Virus record (IMG/VR): IMGVR_UViG_3300006793_000161
Location: 1 to 30,167 of that record
Length of the DNA: 30,167 bases
Source: a virus
Reading direction: 5' to 3' (one strand)
Shown: positions 14,756 to 22,445 of the stretch, piece after piece
Numbering within the stretch: position 1 is the stretch's first letter
Layout: every line of letters starts with the position of its first letter
Notes under the pieces: model-generated
Databases searched by the model: none
Told to the model about the DNA's origin: nothing
Seen by the model: the letters and a program-made list of their open reading frames with translations, nothing else
Program-made: the position numbers and the translations under genes

Positions 14756-15417
14756 TGCTAATAGGAATAACCGGTTTTATAGGCAGTGGCAAAGATACAG
14801 TAGCCAATATGTTTGTAGAACGTGGTTGTGTTCATGACAGTTTTGCCGCTCCCCTTAAAGATTTATGTTCCAGCATTTTTGGTTGGGAAAGATCTATGCT
14901 GGAAGGTGATACAACTGAAAGCAGAGACTTTAGAGAAACACCTGATATGTTTTGGACTAAAAAATTAGGTGTCCCAAATTTTACTCCTAGATTAGCATTA
15001 CAACTTTTAGGTACAGAAGTACTTAGAAATCACTTTGATCAAAACATCTGGCTTAACAGTTTAGAGTACAGAATAAGAAAACAAACACAAAACGCACCAT
15101 GCACAGTTATTAGTGATGCCAGATTCAGAAATGAACTGGATTTAATTAAAGAAATGGGCGGAGTTGTTATTTGGGTACAACGTGGAGACCTACCTGAATG
15201 GTTTGAAACAGCAAAGACGGCACACGAAAACGTTGTAAGCAGAAAGATAATGCAGACAAAATACAGAGACATTCACGAAAGTGAATGGAATTGGGCCGGC
15301 TACCCAGTTGATTACATTATAGATAATAATGGAACCCTCGAAGATCTAGCCAAGCAAGTAGAAGATATTAGAGATTGGAAAACAGGCGAGTTTAAGCAGA
15401 CACTTAAATTAGTATAA
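14755..15417 (+). CDS. 1: deoxynucleoside monophosphate kinase (gp1-like)
   Basis: P-loop kinase of 220 aa similar to T4 gp1, which phosphorylates dNMPs to feed dNTP synthesis for phage DNA replication. The Walker A loop GFIGSGKDT is at residues 7-15. Also typical are DSFAAPLKD near residue 28, the TPRLALQLLGTEVLR lid/substrate segment and ISDARFRNEL (about 118-127), a hallmark of the dNMP-kinase/deoxynucleotide kinase group. Length matches gp1 (241 aa) fairly well. It is coupled to gp13 by TAATG with AGGA upstream. This makes a replication gene part of a late head-tail transcript, an arrangement seen in some marine T4-like phages. Confidence 0.9.
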   Translation: MLIGITGFIGSGKDTVANMFVERGCVHDSFAAPLKDLCSSIFGWERSMLEGDTTESRDFRETPDMFWTKKLGVPNFTPRLALQLLGTEVLRNHFDQNIWLNSLEYRIRKQTQNAPCTVISDARFRNELDLIKEMGGVVIWVQRGDLPEWFETAKTAHENVVSRKIMQTKYRDIHESEWNWAGYPVDYIIDNNGTLEDLAKQVEDIRDWKTGEFKQTLKLV

Positions 15418-15468
15418 TACCACATAATACCTACTAAATTCCTTAAATACAGTAAAATGCAGTATTAT

Positions 15469-15476
15469 GATAAATA
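15469..15476 (+). promoter_or_regulatory. T4-type late promoter (GATAAATA) for tail sheath, leader class
   Basis: GATAAATA with predicted +1 near 15482. The 25-nt leader carries AAGGAG (15495-15500), 6 nt from the gp18 ATG at 15507. The strong ribosome site fits a highly expressed structural gene. Confidence 0.82.
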
Positions 15477-15506
15477 CATGTAAGAATATTTCTTAAGGAG
15501 AATAAT

Positions 15507-18287
15507 ATGGCAACTTTAGTAAGTCCTGGTGTAAGTGTAACGACTACAGACGAAAGTTTTTACGCCCCCGCCGGTGCCGGTTCAGTTCCTTTGATTGTTA
15601 TTGCAACATCACAGGATAAAACAGCACCTGACGGTAGTGGTACAGCCGCTTTCACAACATCAGCAAACGCAAACAAACTCAAATTGATTACAAGTCAAAG
15701 AGAGTTATTACAGAATTATGGTAATCCATCATTTAAAACAAGTGGTTCTACACCTTTACATGGTGATGAACAAAATGAATATGGTTTACTTTCAGCCTAT
15801 AGTTTCTTGGGCATAGCCAATAGAGCATACGTTTTAAGAGCAGATGTAGATTTAGGTGATTTATCATCAAGTGCAACAGCACCTACAAATAATCCTGCTA
15901 ACGGTTCTTATTGGTTAGATACTTCAGCAACAAGTTGGGGTGTGTATCAACGTGTTTCAAGTGCATGGGTAAAACAAACAGTAAAACAAGCATCAGCATC
16001 TGATATAGATTCAGACGGTGTTACACCTAAATCAAGTTTTGGACAAGACGGCGAATATTGTGTCGTTTATCTTACAACTTCAGGTGGTACACAACCTAAA
16101 ATTAGTTTCTACCAGAAACTAAGCGGTACATGGAGAAGCATTGGTTCCTCAGGATGGACAAGTGCAGTAAGTGGATCAGCAGGTGACTTTCAATTTGCAA
16201 GTCATTTAGCAATTCCTACAACTAAATCAGGCGGCGGTGCCTTAACAGCAGGTGATGTTCATATTAGAAACACATCAGCAAATAATGGTTCAAGTCTTGC
16301 AGTAAAATTGTACAGTTCAACAACTGGTCAATTTACAACAGAATCTATTGTAATAGACTCCAAGTCAGATTCAGTATATACAAACACTTATAGTTCACCA
16401 AAAGTTGGAGATCTATGGGCTAATACCGAAGGCGAAGATGGTGTAGCAAGTATGACTTTACAAAGACATAATGGTGAATCTACTTTAACAGTAGCAAGTT
16501 CAACAGCATTGTCTGGTACGCAAAGTGTTACAGCACACTCTGGTAAAGTTAGTTTTAACATTACAATTAATGAAGGGACAGCAATTCCAGTTACTTTCTC
16601 AACAGGTGGCGGAACAGCAACAGTAGATAATTTAGTAACTGATATTCAAACAGCATTGTCTGGTGCGAATGATGTTACAACTTTTGCTAATACTGTATCA
16701 GCATCTAATGACGGTGGTAAAATTACTTTTACAACTAGCACAGGTAAAGATATTAAACTAGCAGATGGTAACGTTGCAGGATATGGTACAGCAGATCTTA
16801 ACATTACTGCTGGTACATACAGTAACTTTAAAGATCTAAGTTTCACAGCAAGTGCAACAACACTTACAGGTGCGGCTACAGAAGGCGATCTATGGTACGA
16901 CAACAATGTTTCTAATACAAACATAGATATGTTATATCAAAATGCTGGAACATGGGCAACTTATACAGGTGATGTACAGTTTGCCGCAAGTGCTCCAACA
17001 TTACAAAGCGATGGTTCAACATCATTAGCAACTAATGACATATGGATTGACAGCAGTGACTTAGAAAACTTCCCTGTTATATACAAAAGATCATCAGCAA
17101 GTGCTTGGGTATTAGTAGATAATACAGACCAAGTTACTGAAGACGGAATTTTGTTTGCAGACTTTAGATCAAGCAGTGATGCAAGTTTATTAAGTACAGC
17201 AAACGGGCTTCCTAATGCGGCATTATACCCAAGTGGTATGTTAGCATGGAACAAGATGGCTTCAGTTGGTAATGTAAGCAAGTATGACGCAACAAATAGT
17301 TTATGGAAAGATCATTCAGGTAATAAAACTGATGGTTCACCTTACATGATGCGTAAAGCTCAGAGACAAGTTATTGTTACAGCACTACAAAGTTCAATCA
17401 CAGCAAGTTCAGAAATCAGAAACGAAACAAATAGATTTAATCTAATTGCATGTCCTGGTTACGCAGAACTTTTAGATGAGATGATTACTTTAAGTACTGA
17501 TAGAAAAAATACTGCATTCGTAGTTGGTGATGCACCACTAAGATTAGCGGCTGACTCTACAAGTACAGCGGCTTGGGCAAACAATACAGGTGTTGCAGAT
17601 GTAAATGGAGAAGACGGATTAGTTTCAAGTTCACCATATGCGGCTGTATACTATCCACATGGATTAGCAACAAACTTAGACGGCACAAACGTTATGGTTC
17701 CAGCAAGTTATATGGCTTTAAGAACTATTGCATTTAACGACCAGGTGGCTTTCCCATGGTTTGCACCAGCAGGATTCCAAAGAGGACTTGTTAATAACGT
17801 TTCTAGTGTTGGGTATTTAGATTCAACAACTAGCGAGTTCGAAGCAGTTGCTTTAAGTGAAGGTCAAAGAGACAGTCTATATAATAACAAGGTTAATCCA
17901 ATTGGGAACTTCCCAGGAAGAGGAATTGCGGTATTTGGACAGAAAACTCTTAATCCAACAGCAAGTGCTTTAGATAGAGTTAATGTTGCACGTTTAGTGG
18001 TTTACATAAGAGAAAGAATGGATGACATTGTTAAACCATTCTTGTTTGAACCAAACGACGAAGTAACAAGAGCAAATGCTAAAACAGTAATAGATAGATT
18101 CCTTGGACAGTTAGTTGCACAAAGAGGTTTATTTGACTTTATCACAGTTTGTGATACTACAAATAACACAGCGGCTAGAATAGATAACAATCAATTGTAT
18201 ATAGATGTAGCAATACAACCTGTTAAAGCAGTTGAATTTATTTATATTCCAATTAGAATACAAAATACATTGGGCTCAACAGCATAA
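15507..18287 (+). CDS. 18: tail sheath protein (gp18-like), enlarged
   Basis: Contractile tail sheath. The N-terminus LVSPGVSVTTTDESFYAP and PLIVIATSQDK, then RELLQNYGNPSF and the ANRAYVLRADVDL segment (about 104-116), are classic gp18 features. The C-terminus has GRGIAVFGQKTL, RVNVARLVVYIRERM, VKPFLFEPND and VDVAIQPVKAVEFIYIPIRI, the conserved sheath core that rearranges on contraction. It is 926 aa versus 659 in T4. The extra length falls mainly in residues 120-610, which hold at least six short Trp/Tyr modules (near 132-157, 180-212, 300-322, 459-487, 509-537, 575-602) and a Thr/Ser-rich beta domain (325-440). These probably project from the sheath surface. It has its own late promoter with a strong Shine-Dalgarno site and is followed by a terminator. 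Confidence 0.95.
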   Translation: MATLVSPGVSVTTTDESFYAPAGAGSVPLIVIATSQDKTAPDGSGTAAFTTSANANKLKLITSQRELLQNYGNPSFKTSGSTPLHGDEQNEYGLLSAYSFLGIANRAYVLRADVDLGDLSSSATAPTNNPANGSYWLDTSATSWGVYQRVSSAWVKQTVKQASASDIDSDGVTPKSSFGQDGEYCVVYLTTSGGTQPKISFYQKLSGTWRSIGSSGWTSAVSGSAGDFQFASHLAIPTTKSGGGALTAGDVHIRNTSANNGSSLAVKLYSSTTGQFTTESIVIDSKSDSVYTNTYSSPKVGDLWANTEGEDGVASMTLQRHNGESTLTVASSTALSGTQSVTAHSGKVSFNITINEGTAIPVTFSTGGGTATVDNLVTDIQTALSGANDVTTFANTVSASNDGGKITFTTSTGKDIKLADGNVAGYGTADLNITAGTYSNFKDLSFTASATTLTGAATEGDLWYDNNVSNTNIDMLYQNAGTWATYTGDVQFAASAPTLQSDGSTSLATNDIWIDSSDLENFPVIYKRSSASAWVLVDNTDQVTEDGILFADFRSSSDASLLSTANGLPNAALYPSGMLAWNKMASVGNVSKYDATNSLWKDHSGNKTDGSPYMMRKAQRQVIVTALQSSITASSEIRNETNRFNLIACPGYAELLDEMITLSTDRKNTAFVVGDAPLRLAADSTSTAAWANNTGVADVNGEDGLVSSSPYAAVYYPHGLATNLDGTNVMVPASYMALRTIAFNDQVAFPWFAPAGFQRGLVNNVSSVGYLDSTTSEFEAVALSEGQRDSLYNNKVNPIGNFPGRGIAVFGQKTLNPTASALDRVNVARLVVYIRERMDDIVKPFLFEPNDEVTRANAKTVIDRFLGQLVAQRGLFDFITVCDTTNNTAARIDNNQLYIDVAIQPVKAVEFIYIPIRIQNTLGSTA
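15900..17315 (+). repeat. degenerate Trp/Tyr module repeats within gp18
   Basis: At protein level the insertion region contains repeated units of the form [GN]-x-[YW]-hydrophobic-[DN]...[YF]-[QK]-x3-[SG]-x2-W. Clear copies are GSYWLDTS...VYQRVSSAWV, GEYCVVYL...FYQKLSGTWR, GDLWYDNN...LYQNAGTWA and NDIWIDSS...IYKRSSASAW. DNA identity between copies is low, so they are old duplications or convergently kept modules rather than recent repeats. Confidence 0.6.
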
Positions 18288-18306
18288 GTTTAACAACTTA
18301 AACATT

Positions 18307-18333
18307 AAAAGGGCGGTTTTACTGCCCTTTTTT
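18307..18333 (+). terminator. intrinsic terminator after gp18
   Basis: The stem AAAAGGGCGG (18307-18316) pairs with CTGCCCTTTT (18322-18331), with one G-T pair and loop TTTTA, followed by a T run to 18333. It lies 20 nt after the gp18 stop and separates gp18 from gp19, which has its own promoter. The A-tract lets it work in both directions. Confidence 0.88.
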
Positions 18334-18376
18334 GTATCAGAATTAAAACTAGAGTTAATTAAATTGACCCAAAGAT

Positions 18377-18384
18377 GATAAATA
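18377..18384 (+). promoter_or_regulatory. T4-type late promoter (GATAAATA) for tail tube, leader class
   Basis: GATAAATA with predicted +1 near 18390. The 34-nt leader contains TGGAG (18413-18417) ahead of the gp19 ATG at 18424. Confidence 0.8.
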
Positions 18385-18423
18385 TTCGTATAATTAGTTC
18401 ATAAAGAACAAATGGAGTAAAAA

Positions 18424-19065
18424 ATGGCAACATCATCAGCAACAACAGAAACAAAAAGTAAGTTTGGTGTACCTACAGGAACTGGTACTTCTGGCATTTT
18501 AATGCCTAAATTAAAGTATAGATTCCGTGTAAGTTTTCTAAACAATTTTGGTGGTTCTACTAATACTGTTTCACTAACACAAAATGTTCAAAGTGTTGTA
18601 AGACCTAAAATAAATTATGAGGAAGTAATTATTGATAGTTACAACTCTCGTACTTATTTGCAGGGTAAACACACTTGGGACCCAATTAGTGTAACTATTA
18701 GGGATGATATACAGAATAAGGTTGCAAAGTTAGTAGGTGCACAGGTACAAAGACAACTTAACCATTTCCAACAAACAACACCAGCCGCAGGTTCCGACTA
18801 TAAATTTGATATGCAAATTGAAGTATTAGACGGTGTCAACGCAGGTGCTAGTGAAGTTTGGTTCCTAGAAGGGTGTTTCTTAACACAATCAGATTACAGT
18901 GAAGCAGACTATAGTTCTAACGATCAACAGACTGTTACTATGATGATACGTTATGATAACGCAACACACTTCCAAGGCGATAATGATGTTAATGGAAGAG
19001 TTGAAGCGGGTAATCCGTTCCCTGATGATAACACACTAGCAGATAACAGCAACGTTCTAGTATAA
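18424..19065 (+). CDS. 19: tail tube protein (gp19-like)
   Basis: Major tail tube subunit, 213 aa against 163 in T4. The tube fold is marked by LKYRFRVSFLNNFG (about 30-43), SLTQNVQSVVRPKINYEEV (50-68), the loop IDSYNSRTYLQGKHTWDPISVTIRDD (70-95) and FLEGCFLTQSDYSEADYSSNDQQTVTMMIRYDNA (145-180), all strongly typical of T4-like gp19 (given here in overview; the diagnostic cores are WDPISVTIRDD and EGCFLTQ). It forms the inner tube through which DNA passes. Dedicated late promoter and Shine-Dalgarno site; a terminator isolates it from gp18. The N-terminal Ser/Thr-rich 20 residues are probably disordered. Confidence 0.93.
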   Translation: MATSSATTETKSKFGVPTGTGTSGILMPKLKYRFRVSFLNNFGGSTNTVSLTQNVQSVVRPKINYEEVIIDSYNSRTYLQGKHTWDPISVTIRDDIQNKVAKLVGAQVQRQLNHFQQTTPAAGSDYKFDMQIEVLDGVNAGASEVWFLEGCFLTQSDYSEADYSSNDQQTVTMMIRYDNATHFQGDNDVNGRVEAGNPFPDDNTLADNSNVLV

Positions 19066-19081
19066 TATACGGAGTACTCTA

Positions 19082-20161
19082 GTGAAATATACACGTTTTA
19101 CTGGTAAAAATACAGTAGACAATTTTTATGCTAGAGACTTTAGGAATAACTATAGGTTTAGACCAGAAGTTAATCCACCTAGACAGCAGTTCCAAGGATA
19201 TGTAAATTTCATATTCAACAGAAATGTATTACAGTTATTAGGTAATGAGAATCTAACATTTAAAACAAGTATGAGCAGTTTGGTAAGGACTGCTCAACTT
19301 CCTGCCGTAGAATTTAAAATAGTAGAAAAAAATAATTTCAATAAGAAAAGGAATGTCACAACAGGAGTTGAATACCAACCCGTTGAAATGACTGTCTTTG
19401 ATACTGTAAACAATGAATGGCTCACTGTTTTGATGAAGTATTTTTCATACTTGCATATGGACCCAAGAAATAAAAATTCTTTTGGCGACAGAGATGTATC
19501 TTTTTATACACCTATGACAGAAGAATTAGTAAAAAGTAAATTTGGTGCTGGTAGTACCTTTAATAGTAATGAAGCAGGTATAAACTTACAAGTAGATCAA
19601 AACTTTTTTGAACGTATAGATTATATCTTATATGCTGGTGGTAAAGGTGTACAATATAGTTTAATGAAACCAATGATTAAATCTTTTGCACCAAAAAGTA
19701 TTGATTATTCCTCTAGTGATTTTATGGAATTTCAAATGCAACTTGTTTATGAAAATTTCACTACTTTTGATATTGTAAATTTTGATTTAGGAGAAGTTGA
19801 TTTAGATAGATTTGAAGACATTGGTGACTTTACTATTCCAGGTGCTGAAAATCTTAAACCTATATCCTTAGAGGAACAAACAGATTTTGCATTCCTTGGA
19901 AATAAATCAGGTAATAGTATACCTGGAATAGGCACAAGACCAAGAACAGCACAGCCGTTACAAAGTCCTAGTGATCCAATCGGCGATTGGTTAACAGATA
20001 ACTTGGGGGAAACAGTAGGAGGTTTTGTAGGTGATGCCTTAGATACAACAGTCGCAGTCAAACCTACATATGGTGATTGGAATGATAAAATAGAAAAAGA
20101 TTTATTAGATTCAGTAGTAAGTGGACTTGTTGCTCCTCCCGAAAGAGGTAGCAGTTCATGA
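19082..20161 (+). CDS. second tail-tube-fold protein (tube initiator/cap candidate)
   Basis: 359-aa protein with an apparent tube-type fold: QGYVNFIFNRNVLQLL (38-53), a SLVRTAQLPAVEFKIVEKNNFNKKRN-type strand-loop segment (66-91, cores LVRTAQLP and NNFNKK) and PVEMTVFDTVNNEW (99-112). Paralogues of gp19, such as T4 gp48/gp54 baseplate tube initiators, share this fold, so a tube initiator, cap or baseplate-tube adaptor is likely; I cannot choose between them. The C-terminus (about 270-359) is Pro/Gly-rich and acidic and may be flexible. The start is GTG at 19082 with CGGAG nine nt upstream, 16 nt after gp19, so it is read from the gp19 promoter. Its 3' end overlaps the next gene as ATGA. Confidence 0.72.
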   Translation: MKYTRFTGKNTVDNFYARDFRNNYRFRPEVNPPRQQFQGYVNFIFNRNVLQLLGNENLTFKTSMSSLVRTAQLPAVEFKIVEKNNFNKKRNVTTGVEYQPVEMTVFDTVNNEWLTVLMKYFSYLHMDPRNKNSFGDRDVSFYTPMTEELVKSKFGAGSTFNSNEAGINLQVDQNFFERIDYILYAGGKGVQYSLMKPMIKSFAPKSIDYSSSDFMEFQMQLVYENFTTFDIVNFDLGEVDLDRFEDIGDFTIPGAENLKPISLEEQTDFAFLGNKSGNSIPGIGTRPRTAQPLQSPSDPIGDWLTDNLGETVGGFVGDALDTTVAVKPTYGDWNDKIEKDLLDSVVSGLVAPPERGSSS

Positions 20162-20592
20162 GTACATCTTTATACGAAACATTTGGTAGTGAAATAAATT
20201 ATAAATTTACTGCAGGTAAATTAGAAGCATATTTAGAAAATGCAAGTGTAAAATTTCCCTTACCAGAAGCAAGTTCAGAAATTCTTGCTGACTTGGCCAA
20301 GGTAAAAGAAATTGCTATAGATCCTCAAAAATTAGATGTTATAAAAACTAAATTAGTTGCTATAGGCTTTAGTCTATCTAATGCCAATGCAATGGCTAAG
20401 GTTCTTATACAAATAGCAAAGGTACAAAATATAGATCCTACTGCTTATTTTGATATGAATGCAGATACACTAAAATTAAGTGTAGATGCTTTTGAAGCCA
20501 TGAATGCTGTGAGACCTGCAGGTAATAAGGTTGATATTAAAAATTCAATAGATAATTCAAGAAGCAAAGCCGCAACACTTATCAAGGCCTAA
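20158..20592 (+). CDS. hypothetical protein, 144 aa
   Basis: Unrecognised. Predicted almost entirely helical, with Ala/Lys/Leu-rich stretches (SSEILADLAKVKEIA, SNANAMAKVLIQIAKV) and a polar C-terminus. No Cys motif, signal peptide or membrane helix. It begins in an ATGA overlap with the tube-like gene and ends 1 nt before the gp4 ATG, so the three genes are one translational unit read from the gp19 promoter. Position between tail tube and head completion genes suggests a small structural or assembly factor; function not claimed. Confidence 0.8.
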   Translation: MSTSLYETFGSEINYKFTAGKLEAYLENASVKFPLPEASSEILADLAKVKEIAIDPQKLDVIKTKLVAIGFSLSNANAMAKVLIQIAKVQNIDPTAYFDMNADTLKLSVDAFEAMNAVRPAGNKVDIKNSIDNSRSKAATLIKA

Positions 20593-20593
20593 C

Positions 20594-21064
20594 ATGGGCA
20601 AATTCGCAACAGGAAAGTACGAAGTCGTTAATACAGGTAAACTTGTAGGCGGAAGGAATCCTACATATAGAAGTAGTTGGGAATTAGCATTTATGAGAAT
20701 GTGTGATAATCATCCTAACATTACTAAGTGGGCTAGTGAAAACGTTAAGATACCTTATAGAAATCCTACAACAGGTCATTATAGTAATTATGTTCCAGAC
20801 TTTATGGTTCAATATACAGATAAAGATGGTAAGCAACACGTAGAATTAATAGAAATAAAACCTCGTAATCAAACAACAATGGAAAGTGCAAGATCACAAG
20901 GACAAAAAATACAAACTATTATAAACGCCGCTAAGTGGACGGCGGCACAAGAATGGTGTAAACGCAAAGGCATACGTTTTAAAGTCATCAACGAAGATCA
21001 AATCTTCTCAAACAAAAAACCTCGTAAGGCGAAAAAACGCATTTCTAAACCTAGAGTTAAATAA
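20594..21064 (+). CDS. 4: head completion protein (gp4-like, TnsA-fold nuclease)
   Basis: 156-aa homologue of T4 gp4 (also called gp50/gp65-type head completion), needed before tail joining. Diagnostic block: NPTYRSSWELAFMRMCDNHP (22-41), ENVKIPYRNPTTGHYSNYVPDF (49-70, core IPYRNP and VPDF) and ELIEIKPRNQT (84-94). The E30...D69...E87-x-K89 set matches a PD-(D/E)XK endonuclease core of the Tn7 TnsA type, so a DNA-processing activity at the packaged end is plausible. The C-terminal 20 residues are very basic (KKPRKAKKRISKPRVK). The stop TAA forms part of the late promoter for gp16. Confidence 0.93.
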   Translation: MGKFATGKYEVVNTGKLVGGRNPTYRSSWELAFMRMCDNHPNITKWASENVKIPYRNPTTGHYSNYVPDFMVQYTDKDGKQHVELIEIKPRNQTTMESARSQGQKIQTIINAAKWTAAQEWCKRKGIRFKVINEDQIFSNKKPRKAKKRISKPRVK

Positions 21065-21067
21065 ATA
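21060..21067 (+). promoter_or_regulatory. T4-type late promoter (AATAAATA), leaderless class
   Basis: AATAAATA overlaps the TAA stop of gp4 (21062-21064) and is followed by CTAAT and the gp16 ATG at 21073, exactly 5 nt. Confidence 0.78.
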
Positions 21068-21072
21068 CTAAT

Positions 21073-21561
21073 ATGACTAAGAAACTTGAAGAAGAATTCA
21101 ATTTACCTCCTATCGAAGAAGTTACTGAAAAGGAAACTTTACCTACTGTAGAAGAAACGCAGGAGGTCATAGAGGAAGTTCAAGGTGCATTAAGTATTAG
21201 TGAAAAGATAAATTTAGCCTTTAAAGAAGTAAAAGGGTTAGAAAGTCACGAAGTAGAAATGAATGATATAGCCAAAAAGGCTATCGATAGTTATGAACAA
21301 CTTATGAATCTAGGTATGAATGTTAGTGATATGGCGGCTGGTAAAGTGTTTGCAGAAGCAAGTAATATGTTAAAGATAGCCTTAGATGCCAGTGATGCTA
21401 AAACAAAAGCAAAACTACAACAAATAGATTTAATGCTTAAAAAAGCAAGAATAGATAAGTTTGATAATAAGGGTACTGAAGCAGAATCAGTTCAAGCAAC
21501 TGTTTTTGATAGAAATGAATTACTAAAAATTATTAATACTAAAGACTCATCCCCAGAGTAA
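21073..21561 (+). CDS. 16: terminase small subunit (gp16-like)
   Basis: 162-aa protein, the same size as T4 gp16 (164 aa), which recognises DNA and regulates the gp17 motor. The layout agrees: an acidic N-terminal region (6-40), a central helical pair forming the oligomerisation core (NDIAKKAIDSYEQLMNLG and AAGKVFAEASNMLKIALDASDAKTKAK), and a C-terminal VQATVFDRNELLKII that resembles the NATVF...ELMDEI tail of T4 gp16. It is just upstream of gp17, separated by the minus-strand sulfotransferase unit and two hypotheticals. Leaderless late promoter at exact spacing. The last 15 bp overlap the sulfotransferase 3' end. Confidence 0.82.
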   Translation: MTKKLEEEFNLPPIEEVTEKETLPTVEETQEVIEEVQGALSISEKINLAFKEVKGLESHEVEMNDIAKKAIDSYEQLMNLGMNVSDMAAGKVFAEASNMLKIALDASDAKTKAKLQQIDLMLKKARIDKFDNKGTEAESVQATVFDRNELLKIINTKDSSPE

Positions 21562-22254
21562 TTTAGTTTCCGGAAAACGTTCATTGCAAAAACTATATGT
21601 TTCTTTATATAGTTCTTTTAATATAAGTTTTAATTCAGCAGTTAAATCTACATCTTTATTTGATGTTAATCTAGGTTTTCTTTTTAAATAAGTGTCTTGA
21701 TATTCCATACCTATAAAATTACAAAATCTTAAGAATTCTTTTTCTGTAAAGAAGGTTTCATATAATCCATAAAAAACATTTTCAGGCTCAAAAACATCTT
21801 CTATGTTTTTTATAGTCTTTTTGTAATTTTGTCGCTCAAATATATGTTTGTGTTTTGATCTAATCATAATCCAAGATTCTAAACTTGTAATACCCTTTTG
21901 TTCATATACACTTCTTCCTCTACTTATTAATCTTTGAACTGGGTCTCTCATTACAAAGATTACTTTTAAATGGTATCCTGCACCTTCTATTATATCTTTT
22001 GCTTCTTGTAACTGTTTTTTATTGCATAGTCCGTATATAGGAGTTATATCACCTGTAATATGTTCTCCCCCATCTAAAAGATTATCAAAATAATGTATAT
22101 AATCTTCATTATTCCATTTGTGCTTATCTTTTTTGTACCAATAACGATGTTCTTTCTTATTACCCATGTTTGCTTCTGGTATGTGTTTCAACAATTCCCA
22201 AATCCAAGTTGTGCCTGATTTCTGAACACCTAAACTTAAAATAAAAGTTTTCAT
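21547..22254 (-). CDS. sulfotransferase
   Basis: 235-aa PAPS-dependent sulfotransferase. The 5'-phosphosulfate loop QKSGTTW is at 11-17 and the 3'-phosphate motif FVMRDPVQRLIS at 100-111, with R103 and S111 at the classical spacing; EHRYW and a TGDITPIY segment (67-74) are typical of membrane-free bacterial/phage heparan-like sulfotransferases. It probably sulfates a glycan or small molecule in the infected cell. It is on the minus strand between gp16 and the gp17 block, and converges on gp16 with a 15-bp overlap. The start overlaps the 37-codon gene stop as TAATG, so it is coupled to that leaderless mRNA. It looks like an inserted cargo gene and is not closely alike in motif details to the sulfotransferase-like gene at 9126. 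Confidence 0.93.
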   Translation of the reverse strand: MKTFILSLGVQKSGTTWIWELLKHIPEANMGNKKEHRYWYKKDKHKWNNEDYIHYFDNLLDGGEHITGDITPIYGLCNKKQLQEAKDIIEGAGYHLKVIFVMRDPVQRLISRGRSVYEQKGITSLESWIMIRSKHKHIFERQNYKKTIKNIEDVFEPENVFYGLYETFFTEKEFLRFCNFIGMEYQDTYLKRKPRLTSNKDVDLTAELKLILKELYKETYSFCNERFPETKLLWG

Positions 22255-22367
22255 TAATTAGGTCTTACCCACTCGCCGTTTCTAAATACTGCAAGTTCCC
22301 CTAAATTACATAATGTATACTCTCCTTCTTGAGGATGTTGTGGTTCTCTTACTTTTATATTTTCCAT
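22254..22367 (-). CDS. small protein, 37 aa, hypothetical
   Basis: Short gene that is too small for most gene finders. The protein begins MENIKVREPQHPQEGEYTLC and ends in LAVFRNGEWVRPN. The GEY...LAVFRNGEW part resembles the Trp/Tyr modules in gp14, gp15 and gp18. Three facts support it being real: a perfect late octamer TATAAATA lies exactly 5 nt before its ATG, as for seven other genes here; its TAA overlaps the sulfotransferase ATG (TAATG); and the frame is open with sensible composition. It may serve mainly to bring ribosomes to the sulfotransferase, or act as a free module-like peptide. Confidence 0.7.
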   Translation of the reverse strand: MENIKVREPQHPQEGEYTLCNLGELAVFRNGEWVRPN

Positions 22368-22372
22368 ACATA

Positions 22373-22380
22373 TATTTATA
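22373..22380 (-). promoter_or_regulatory. T4 consensus late promoter (TATAAATA), leaderless class
   Basis: This is the exact T4 consensus TATAAATA on the minus strand, followed by TATGT and the ATG of the 37-aa gene. It drives the sulfotransferase unit against the flow of the surrounding late genes and is 36 bp from a divergent late promoter at 22416. Confidence 0.8.
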
Positions 22381-22415
22381 ACAATTATTTTTTGTTAAGC
22401 AATTTTATAAAAAAT

Positions 22416-22423
22416 GATAAATA
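22416..22423 (+). promoter_or_regulatory. T4-type late promoter (GATAAATA), leader class
   Basis: GATAAATA with predicted +1 near 22429. The 17-nt leader carries CGGAG (22434-22438) ahead of the ATG at 22446. Confidence 0.76.
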
Positions 22424-22445
22424 AGTATATCAACGGAGTTAAAGT

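Noticed and set aside
19082-20161. gp20 portal as the identity of the gene after gp19
   Set aside because: Portal follows gp19 in T4, but this protein is only 359 aa (T4 portal is 524) and shows tube-type strand patterns without portal motifs.
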